A stretch of 6,281 nucleotides of DNA from the NCBI GenBank assembly GCA_903891395.1, contig CAITEM010000550.1:1-6281 (forward strand), written 5' to 3'. Shown here piece after piece: positions 1 through 5,460 of the stretch. The position numbers and the translations under genes were made by a program. Every line of letters begins with the position of its first letter. Position 1 is the first letter of the stretch. This stretch comes from an uncultured Hyphomicrobiales bacterium (GTDB lineage: Bacteria; Pseudomonadota; Alphaproteobacteria; Rhizobiales; Xanthobacteraceae). The notes under the pieces are model-generated. The model saw nothing but the letters and a program-made list of their open reading frames with translations, ran no database searches and was not told the origin of the DNA.

Positions 1-33
1 GAGCTCGGCGCCGAGTTGATTGTCGTCCGACAT
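1..33 (-). CDS. Probable start of a further downstream gene (partial, 11 codons)
   Basis: An ATG at position 33 opens a frame reading MSDDNQLGAEL that stays open to the left edge. A purine-rich AAAAGGGG (42-49) lies 8 nt upstream and could act as a ribosome binding site. Another ATG in a different frame at 38 would be only 3 nt from that site, so 33 is preferred. The gene would be co-directional with the operon, 108 bp after the MmgE/PrpD stop and just beyond the palindromic repeat. Eleven codons are too few to assign a family or prove coding, so no function is proposed. Confidence 0.45.
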   Translation of the reverse strand, partial: MSDDNQLGAEL

Positions 34-41
34 GTCATAAA

Positions 42-49
42 CCCCTTTT
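42..49 (-). promoter_or_regulatory. Putative ribosome binding site of the downstream partial gene
   Basis: AAAAGGGG on the minus strand ends 8 nt before the ATG at 33. It matches only part of the anti-Shine-Dalgarno consensus, but its spacing favours ATG 33 over ATG 38. Confidence 0.35.
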
Positions 50-50
50 C

Positions 51-139
51 GTCATTCCGGGACGCGAGTGAAACGAGCGGACCCGGAATCCAGAGCTGGA
101 TTCCGGGTTCGCGGGCTGACGCCCGCGCCCCGGAATGAC
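51..139. repeat. REP/BIME-like interspersed palindromic repeat
   Basis: This 89-bp element carries four alternating-orientation copies of the core ATTCCGGG/CCCGGAAT (54-61, 82-89, 100-107, 129-136). Its outer arms, 51-61 and 129-139, form a perfect 11-bp inverted repeat. Inside is a perfect 12-bp stem (81-92 with 97-108) around a GAGC tetraloop; it can extend through 77-80/109-112 with one G-T wobble. A third hairpin pairs 111-116 with 121-126 around TGAC. The whole can fold as a branched structure in either strand's RNA. It sits 2 bp after the MmgE/PrpD stop codon. No T-run follows, so it is not a classical intrinsic terminator; it may block 3' exonucleases or lower expression of the following gene. 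Similar elements are abundant in Bradyrhizobium-type genomes (from memory, not searched). Confidence 0.85.
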
Positions 140-141
140 CG

Positions 142-1518
142 TTACCCTCTCAGCGACGCGAGATCGACCTTGCCGCCGTACAATTTGGTCAGCAGCGACA
201 GCGCCGAGGCGCCGCGCCAGTCGTCCCAACCGCCGTGCTTGGCGTTGAGCGTGAACTTGTCTTCGATATCCTGGCGCGTCAGCGGCTCCTTGGCGCCGCC
301 GCGGAAATGCGGCTGACGGTCCTCGATGACGGTGCCGTCATTGAGCGTGACGCGGATATGGCCGGTGAAGGCGCGCGGATAGGGATTGTTCGGGTCGATC
401 TCGTAGCGAATCTTGGCCGCGAGCGCGAGCACGTCCGGATCGCGCACCGCTTCCGCCGTGAAGTCGCCGAGCCCGACATTGCCCTTCACGAAGCCGGTGG
501 CGATGATGAAAGGCGTCGCGAATTTCGCGGCATAACCATTCTGCGGGCGCTGCTTGTTGGCAAGCGGCTCCCACAGCCGGTGCACGGTGCCCTCACCGAC
601 GTCGCAGACCATTTCCTTAATATCGGCGGCCTTGATGCCGCGCGCGGCGATGCGCTTGGCGCAATCGATATAGGGATGCGCCATGGTACCACACGGATAG
701 GGTTTGAACGCCAGCGTTTCGGTGACCCAGCGGGTACCGAAGTCGCCGATCAAAGCGTCATAGTCGCCTTTCGTGTTGTGCGCGAAGGCGTGAAACATAC
801 CGTGGACGCCTTCGAACACCGTGCGTGGACCGGTGAAGCCGGCGCGCGCCAAAAGCGCTGCGCGGATGCCGGACTGCGCCGCCCAGCCCGGATGCATGCG
901 CTTGGTCCAGGTGCCTTCGGCCAGATATTCGATGATACCCGAGGCAAAACTGCCGGCGATGCCGAGCGCGTCGACGGTCTGCTTGGCGCTGAGGCCGAGC
1001 GCGACGCTGACGCCGGCGGCGGCGCCCATGGTGCCGTAGATCGCGGTCGGGTGGAAACCGGCCTTGTGCGCGGCCTTCGGCACCACCGTCGAAAGACGGC
1101 ACATCACTTCAACCCCGACGGCGGTGCCAAGCATGGCCGCCTGGCCGCCGTTCGGATTGTGGCGCTCGCAGGCCGCCAGCACCGCTGGCACGATCACCGC
1201 GCCGGCATGGACCGGGCCGCCCTCGAAGGTGTCGTCGAAATCTTCGCCGTGGCAGGCCGTGCCGTTGACGAAAGCGGCGCTCGCCGCGCTCAGCGTGCGG
1301 GCGTGGCCGATCGCCGTGCACGGACCGTCATCGTCACAACCGTTGATCGCGCTGGTGACGTAGTCCTCGTTGCGCGCGGTGACGCAAAGACCGACCACGT
1401 CGATCAGCAGGTCTTCGCATTTCTGCTTGACCCCCTGCGGCAGCGTCGCGGGCGTGAGTTTGAAGATATGATCGACGAGATGCTGTGCGACGGAAGTCGC
1501 CGGAAGTTGAGCGTCCAT
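142..1518 (-). CDS. MmgE/PrpD family protein (dehydratase/decarboxylase/epimerase fold), 458 aa
   Basis: The family includes 2-methylcitrate dehydratase (PrpD), cis-aconitate decarboxylase and iminodisuccinate epimerase, all acting on small polycarboxylates, normally in the cytoplasm. The length is typical. Recognisable blocks are NGTACHGEDFDDTF (85-98), HPTAIYGTMGAAAG (156-169), KRMHPGWAAQSG (206-217) and FKPYPCGTMAHPYIDC (271-286), then an AKFATPF block (331-337). Asp93/95/96, His104, His156, Lys206, Lys272 and His281 fall where the family's catalytic pocket residues lie. The start at 1518 is chosen because the frame's extension beyond it only shadows the permease. Just 14 A-rich bases separate it from the permease stop, with no clear Shine-Dalgarno, so translation may rely on coupling or an A-rich leader. 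No signal peptide is seen. The enzyme probably processes what the upstream transporter imports. Family assignment is secure; the specific reaction is unknown. Confidence 0.93.
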   Translation of the reverse strand: MDAQLPATSVAQHLVDHIFKLTPATLPQGVKQKCEDLLIDVVGLCVTARNEDYVTSAINGCDDDGPCTAIGHARTLSAASAAFVNGTACHGEDFDDTFEGGPVHAGAVIVPAVLAACERHNPNGGQAAMLGTAVGVEVMCRLSTVVPKAAHKAGFHPTAIYGTMGAAAGVSVALGLSAKQTVDALGIAGSFASGIIEYLAEGTWTKRMHPGWAAQSGIRAALLARAGFTGPRTVFEGVHGMFHAFAHNTKGDYDALIGDFGTRWVTETLAFKPYPCGTMAHPYIDCAKRIAARGIKAADIKEMVCDVGEGTVHRLWEPLANKQRPQNGYAAKFATPFIIATGFVKGNVGLGDFTAEAVRDPDVLALAAKIRYEIDPNNPYPRAFTGHIRVTLNDGTVIEDRQPHFRGGAKEPLTRQDIEDKFTLNAKHGGWDDWRGASALSLLTKLYGGKVDLASLRG

Positions 1519-1532
1519 GTTTATTCTTTTTT

Positions 1533-3254
1533 CTAGGTGCGGAAGCGCACGTTGCCAAAGCCGGGAATGCGGTTGACCGCCGTCACCACCGCGAAGGTGA
1601 TCAATAGCATGCCGATGCCGATCACCGCGATAGCGCCGAGATCGCCGCTCTCGTTGAGGTCGTAGATCAGCACCGAGATCACCTTGGTTTCCGACGTGAA
1701 CAGGATGATCGCCGCCGACAATTCCCGCATGACGCCGACGAAGATGAAGCACCAGGTCGCGATCACGCCGGTACGCAGCAGCGGCGCGGTGATTTCCCAC
1801 AGCGAGCGCAACCGCGTGGCACCGAGAATGCGGCTGGCGTCCTCAAGTTCCGGGTGAATGGTGCGGAACGCCGCCTGAAGCTGCTGGTAAGCCGACGGCA
1901 GCGCGATGGTGACGAAGGCGATCAGCAGTATCCACAGCGTACCGTAGAGGACGAAAGGCGGCCGCGTATAGGACAGGAAAAGCCCGACGCCGAGCACGAT
2001 GCCCGGGATGGCAATCGGCGCGGTGGCGAGGAAGCCGAGAACGCGCCAGCCGGTCACCGCCTGGCGCGCGGTGACGTACGCGATCACCACCGCGATCGTG
2101 GTGCCGATGGTCGCGGTGGCAGTGCCGAGGATGACCGTGTTCTTGAGCGCCAGGGACGCCGCCGACAGTTCGAACAGCACGAAATAGATATTATGCATCG
2201 TGGCATTCTTGAACGTCACGAAGGTGGTGGCCACCGGCGAGAACGCCGCGTTTAGCAGCGCCGCATAAGGCAGGAACACCGGCAGCGTGAGCACGAGCAC
2301 GCAGATCAGGAAGGCGGCCCAGCGCATGCCGTGCAGCGGAATGAGACGGGGCTGACCGTATTTGCCGCCGACCACCGAATAGCCGCGGCGGCCGAGGATC
2401 ATGTGTTCGGCGCGCAGCAGGAACACGGTCAGGATCAACAGCGGTAGCGACGCCGCGGCGGCGAGCTCGGGCTTCGGCGGGTACTGGAACAGGCTCCAGA
2501 TCTTCGTCGTCATGGTGTGGAAGCCGGCCGGCAGCGCCAGAATCGCCGGCGAGCCGAACAGCGTCATCGCCTGCAGGAACGCGACCAGCGCACCGGCGAG
2601 CAAGGCCGGCAGCACCAGCGGGATGGTGACGCGACGTGCTGTGTACCAGCGGCCGCCGCCAAGGATCGAGGAGGCGTCCTCCAGTTCGCCCGGCGTGCGG
2701 TCGAGCGAATTGGCGACCAGGACGAAGACGTAGGGAAAGGTGTAGCAGGAGATGACGAAAATAATGCCTTCGATGCTGTAGATGTTGAACAGGTGGACGT
2801 CTTGGTCCGCGCCAGTGACGCTGCGGAATATCTTGTTCAGCAGTCCGCTATTCGGCGCCGCGAGTACTTCCCAGGCGATGGCGCCCAAGAACGGCGGCGT
2901 CACGAACGACGCCGTCACCAGCGCGCGGATCACGCCTGAGAACGGCAGATCGGTGCGCGCCACCAGCCAGCCCATCGGCGCCGCCACGGCGCAGCAGATC
3001 ACGGCCGAAGACGTCGCGATAATGAAGGTGGTGACCAGCGGATCGTAGAACGACGACTCGGTAAACAGGCGGTAGAAATTCGCCAGCGTCAGCGCGCCCT
3101 TGGCGTCGGTCAGGCTGTAAAGAAACAGCCACGACAACGGCAGTAAGATCAGCACGCAAAGAATAACGGCAAAGCCGTACAGCACCGGTTTGGTGAAATC
3201 GATGCCGTATTTGCGCGGCGGGGGCGCTGGAGCTGCGGGTATCACGATCGTCAT
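1533..3254 (-). CDS. Fused two-domain ABC transporter permease, FbpB/AfuB-like, 573 aa
   Basis: This inner-membrane protein forms the translocation channel. It is a tandem fusion of two binding-protein-dependent permease domains, so one chain supplies both halves. The N-terminus is short, proline-rich and cytoplasmic, followed by about twelve hydrophobic segments (near 23-47, 72-100, 108-130, 158-182, 207-230, 264-282, 310-335, 366-396, 403-430, 434-455, 487-510, 540-560). Each half has its own ATPase-contact EAA loop: ELEDASSILGGGRW at about 190-203 and ELEDASRILGATRL at about 469-482. The linker GGKYGQPRLIPL (296-307) resembles that of FbpB-type fusions. Length and layout match the iron(III)-type permease family, which also transports phosphonates and other anions. 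The ATG overlaps the upstream stop as ATGA, indicating translational coupling. Both EAA loops look intact and no frameshift is seen. Confidence 0.95.
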   Translation of the reverse strand: MTIVIPAAPAPPPRKYGIDFTKPVLYGFAVILCVLILLPLSWLFLYSLTDAKGALTLANFYRLFTESSFYDPLVTTFIIATSSAVICCAVAAPMGWLVARTDLPFSGVIRALVTASFVTPPFLGAIAWEVLAAPNSGLLNKIFRSVTGADQDVHLFNIYSIEGIIFVISCYTFPYVFVLVANSLDRTPGELEDASSILGGGRWYTARRVTIPLVLPALLAGALVAFLQAMTLFGSPAILALPAGFHTMTTKIWSLFQYPPKPELAAAASLPLLILTVFLLRAEHMILGRRGYSVVGGKYGQPRLIPLHGMRWAAFLICVLVLTLPVFLPYAALLNAAFSPVATTFVTFKNATMHNIYFVLFELSAASLALKNTVILGTATATIGTTIAVVIAYVTARQAVTGWRVLGFLATAPIAIPGIVLGVGLFLSYTRPPFVLYGTLWILLIAFVTIALPSAYQQLQAAFRTIHPELEDASRILGATRLRSLWEITAPLLRTGVIATWCFIFVGVMRELSAAIILFTSETKVISVLIYDLNESGDLGAIAVIGIGMLLITFAVVTAVNRIPGFGNVRFRT

Positions 3255-4309
3255 ACCTTGAAAATCTCCGCGTAGCGCTTCTTGACGTCGTCGGCTTGGG
3301 TGAGGATCGCTTCCGGGTCCTCCTTCATCAGCTTGATGTCGCCGAGCTTGCGAACGCCGGGATGCTCGACCGCCTGGTCGTGCGGCGAATATTGCCGCGC
3401 GTAGTCGACCAGGATCTGCTGCGCCTCGCGTCCGTGCATCCAGTTCTGGAACAGGCGCGCGGCGTTCGGATTGGGCGAATCTTTAAAGACGGCACTCGGG
3501 CTGGTGGCGATCGGGGTGCCCTCTTCCGGATAGACGATATCGACCGGCTGGCCCGCTTCCTTGTTGCGGATGACGAGATAGCCGGCGCCATCCACCATGA
3601 TCGCGCGCTCGCCGAGCGAGATTCTTTTTGGCGTGTCCGTTGCCGATTGCACCTGCATGACGTTCTGCGCGGCCAGCTTCACGAAATAGTCCCAGCCCAG
3701 ATCGCGCGCGACCTGATACGTCGAATTCATGATCGTGCCGCTATAGGCCGGATGCGCCTTGACCATTTTGCCCTTCCATTTCGGATCGAGCAGGTCCTTG
3801 AAGCTTTTCGGCGCGTCTTCCTTCTTCACCAGATCGGTGTTGTAGCCGAAGGGCGAGATCAGAATGCGCGTCGTGATGCTATGGCCTTCGGGGTCGAAGA
3901 AGCGCTTGTCGAAGTGCCTCGCGACATCCTCCGGCATATAAGGTTGGAGCCAGCCGTTGCGCTTCCAGATGATGCAATGCGCCTGGTCCGCGGTGTTGAC
4001 GACGTCGCAGGCGTGAATATTGCTGGCGTATTCCTGGCCGATGCGCTGGAACACGCGCTCGGCGCCGGAGCGCTCCACGCGCACGGCGATGCCGGGGAAC
4101 TTCGTCTCGAAGGCTTTGCCGAGCGTCTCTGCGAATTGCAGATCCATCGCTGTGTAAAAGAAAAGCTTGCCTTCCTTTTTCGCGGCTTCAATGAGCGCCG
4201 GCGTGACGGCTTCAGCCACAGGCGCCGCGGAGACGCGCACCGCAAAGGCACTGAGGCCGAGCGCCCCCGCTCCCTTCAGCACATCGCGCTTCGACAGTTT
4301 TTTTGCCAT
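3251..4309 (-). CDS. Second periplasmic substrate-binding protein, iron(III)/AfuA-like superfamily, 352 aa
   Basis: This is the paralogue of the binding protein just upstream, with about 55-60% identity by eye and the same length. It should capture ligand in the periplasm and deliver it to the fused permease. The N-terminus MAKKLSKRDVLKGAG followed by a hydrophobic stretch and VSAAP resembles a Tat signal, but the usual twin arginine is Lys7-Arg8. Residues 70-101 are nearly identical between the copies (VRVERSGAERVFQR then GQEYASNIHACDVVN), as is YNTDLVKKEDAPKSF and the DPKWK/KAHP/YSGTIM region. Divergence concentrates around 115-155 and 230-320. In the hinge region where FbpA proteins carry paired iron-binding tyrosines, this protein has VDGAGYLVI with one tyrosine, so ferric binding is doubtful. 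Four bases separate it from the upstream stop, and its own stop overlaps the permease start. Confidence 0.93.
   Translation of the reverse strand: MAKKLSKRDVLKGAGALGLSAFAVRVSAAPVAEAVTPALIEAAKKEGKLFFYTAMDLQFAETLGKAFETKFPGIAVRVERSGAERVFQRIGQEYASNIHACDVVNTADQAHCIIWKRNGWLQPYMPEDVARHFDKRFFDPEGHSITTRILISPFGYNTDLVKKEDAPKSFKDLLDPKWKGKMVKAHPAYSGTIMNSTYQVARDLGWDYFVKLAAQNVMQVQSATDTPKRISLGERAIMVDGAGYLVIRNKEAGQPVDIVYPEEGTPIATSPSAVFKDSPNPNAARLFQNWMHGREAQQILVDYARQYSPHDQAVEHPGVRKLGDIKLMKEDPEAILTQADDVKKRYAEIFKV
3266..3269 (-). promoter_or_regulatory. Probable ribosome binding site of the permease
   Basis: GGAG lies inside the last codons of the second binding-protein gene, 11 nt before the permease ATG at 3254. 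The spacing is somewhat long. A nearer AAGG is only 2 nt from the ATG and too close to serve. With the 4-bp ATGA overlap, re-initiation by ribosomes finishing the upstream gene is likely. Confidence 0.5.
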
Positions 4310-4313
4310 GGTC

Positions 4314-5381
4314 TCAGACCTTGAAGATCTTGGCGTATTTCTGCTTGATCTCGTCGCTCGACGCTTCGACGCCGGCCGGATCGTCCTTCATCACCTTGAC
4401 GTCCTTGAACGGCGTACGCCCCGGCTTGTCCTTGGCCTGCGGATGCACCGAACGCAGGCCGCCCTGATCGATGATGAGCTGCTGGCATTCCGGCGTGAAG
4501 CAAAAGGCGGTGAAGAGCTTGGCCGCGTTCGGGTTCGGCGCCTGCTTGAACACGGAGGTCGGCCCCACGATCAGCGGCGAACCTTCGGTGGCATAGACCG
4601 GTGCGACCGGTCCGCCCTTCTCGCCCATCTCGAAGATGTTGTATTCGTTGCCGTCGGCCATCACCGCGCGCTCGCCGATCGACAGGCGCTTCGGCGGGTC
4701 GGCCGACGACTGCACCTGCATGACGTTCTGCTTGGCGAGCTGCTCGAAGTAGCCCCAGCCGAGGTCGCGCGCCATCTGGAACGTCGCGGTCATGATGGTG
4801 CCGGAATAGCTCGGATGCGCCTTGACCAGCTTGTTCTTCCATTTCGGATCGAGCAGGTCGGCGAAGCTTTTCGGCGCGTCTTCTTTTTTCACCAGGTCGG
4901 TGTTGTAGGCGATGATGCAGAGCGAAACCCGGAAGCTGGCGAACGTACCATCCGGGTCCTTGTGCTCGGCCGGGTAGAACTTGGCGACGTCCTCGGGAAC
5001 GAAGGCTTCGAGCAGATTGGCCTTCTTCCACACGATTGAATGCGAGGCGTCGGAGGAGTTGACGACGTCGCAGGCGTGAATGTTGCTGGCGTATTCCTGG
5101 CCAAGCCTCTGGAACACGCGCTCGGCGCCCGAGCGCTCGACGCGCACCGCGATGCCCGGATACTTCGCCTCGAACGCCTTGCCGACTTTTTCGGCGATCG
5201 GCAGATCGATCGACGTGTACCAGACGGCCTTACCTTCTTTTTTCGCCGCTTCGATCAGTTGCGGCGTCACCGCGGTGGCCGGCGGCGCCGCGGACAGCAC
5301 GCGCGTCGAGAACGTCGCGCCGATTGCGAGCGCGCTTGATCCGACCAGTACGTCACGGCGAGAAATTCTGGAGTTCGTCAT
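4314..5381 (-). CDS. First periplasmic substrate-binding protein, iron(III)/AfuA-like superfamily, 355 aa
   Basis: This is an extracellular solute-binding protein of the AfuA/FbpA-type (COG1840-like) group, which includes ferric, phosphonate and other anion binders. The N-terminus has a Tat-like signal: SRRDVLVG with Arg8-Arg9, a hydrophobic stretch, and a probable cleavage near LSA-A at about residue 31. The mature part begins with the typical TPQLIEAAKKEGK segment and contains ERSGAERVFQR (about 82-92), NTDLVKKEDAPKSF (about 159-172) and YSGTIM. At the expected metal-binding hinge the sequence is MADGNEYNIFEM, without paired tyrosines. The start at 5381 is supported by GGAGGA 6 nt upstream, the strongest ribosome binding site in the window, which fits the high level usually needed for binding proteins. 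It lies 79 bp after the ATPase gene and 4 bp before its paralogue. The ligand is unknown. Confidence 0.95.
   Translation of the reverse strand: MTNSRISRRDVLVGSSALAIGATFSTRVLSAAPPATAVTPQLIEAAKKEGKAVWYTSIDLPIAEKVGKAFEAKYPGIAVRVERSGAERVFQRLGQEYASNIHACDVVNSSDASHSIVWKKANLLEAFVPEDVAKFYPAEHKDPDGTFASFRVSLCIIAYNTDLVKKEDAPKSFADLLDPKWKNKLVKAHPSYSGTIMTATFQMARDLGWGYFEQLAKQNVMQVQSSADPPKRLSIGERAVMADGNEYNIFEMGEKGGPVAPVYATEGSPLIVGPTSVFKQAPNPNAAKLFTAFCFTPECQQLIIDQGGLRSVHPQAKDKPGRTPFKDVKVMKDDPAGVEASSDEIKQKYAKIFKV
4319..4322 (-). promoter_or_regulatory. Ribosome binding site of the second binding protein, inside the upstream gene
   Basis: AAGG, 9 nt before the ATG at 4309, is part of the final Lys-Val codons and stop (AAG GTC TGA) of the first binding-protein gene. 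Initiation at the second gene is therefore probably coupled to termination of the first. Confidence 0.55.
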
Positions 5382-5387
5382 CGCGTA

Positions 5388-5393
5388 TCCTCC
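5388..5393 (-). promoter_or_regulatory. Strong Shine-Dalgarno of the first binding protein
   Basis: GGAGGA with a 6-nt spacer to the ATG at 5381 is a near-consensus site and fixes this start codon. Confidence 0.85.
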
Positions 5394-5407
5394 GTTGCCC
5401 TTGTTTG

Positions 5408-5423
5408 TTTCGCCCCCGCGAAA
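5408..5423. repeat. Small perfect inverted repeat in the ATPase/binding-protein spacer
   Basis: TTTCGC (5408-5413) and GCGAAA (5418-5423) form a perfect 6-bp stem around a four-base loop (GGGG in the minus-strand RNA). It lies in the leader of the first binding-protein gene, 14 bp upstream of its Shine-Dalgarno. In the minus-strand direction it is followed by CAAACAAGG rather than a T-run, so it is not an intrinsic terminator. It could protect a processed binding-protein mRNA or bind a regulator; this is inference. Confidence 0.55.
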
Positions 5424-5438
5424 TCTTCGTTTCTTGTT

Positions 5439-5458
5439 ATGGAAGCTGTTATTTCCAT
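5439..5458. repeat. Short inverted repeat just after the ATPase stop codon
   Basis: ATGGAA (5439-5444) and TTCCAT (5453-5458) are complementary across an 8-base loop. The repeat starts 2 bp past the ATPase stop codon. It is a weak, AT-rich 6-bp stem that could arise by chance, noted because it shares a 79-bp spacer with a second, stronger hairpin. Confidence 0.35.
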
Positions 5459-5460
5459 CG

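Noticed and set aside
4..15. 12-bp perfect palindrome CTCGGCGCCGAG at the left edge
   Set aside because: It has no spacer or repeat partner and probably falls in coding sequence; such GC palindromes arise by chance in this composition.
51..139. Palindromic repeat as a CRISPR unit or classical intrinsic terminator
   Set aside because: There are no regularly spaced direct repeats with unique spacers, and no T-run follows the stems on either strand.
235..1536. 433-aa open frame on the plus strand
   Set aside because: It lies opposite the clear MmgE/PrpD gene, its composition is Arg/Asp/Gly/Ala-rich shadow sequence, and no family motif is visible. Long antisense frames are expected in GC-rich codon-biased DNA.
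1519..1800. N-terminal extension of the MmgE/PrpD frame up to 1800
   Set aside because: The extra 94 residues are Arg/His-rich, unlike the family, and overlap the permease C-terminus. The family-like start is the ATG at 1518.
2666..2684. GGAGG...CCTCC small inverted repeat inside the permease
   Set aside because: It is produced by the codons of the conserved EAA-loop Glu-Asp-Ala-Ser-Ser and needs no separate explanation.
3296..5039. Plus-strand open frames of 342 aa (3296-4324) and 290 aa (4167-5039)
   Set aside because: They are antisense shadows of the two paralogous binding-protein genes. They resemble each other only because the genes opposite are paralogues.
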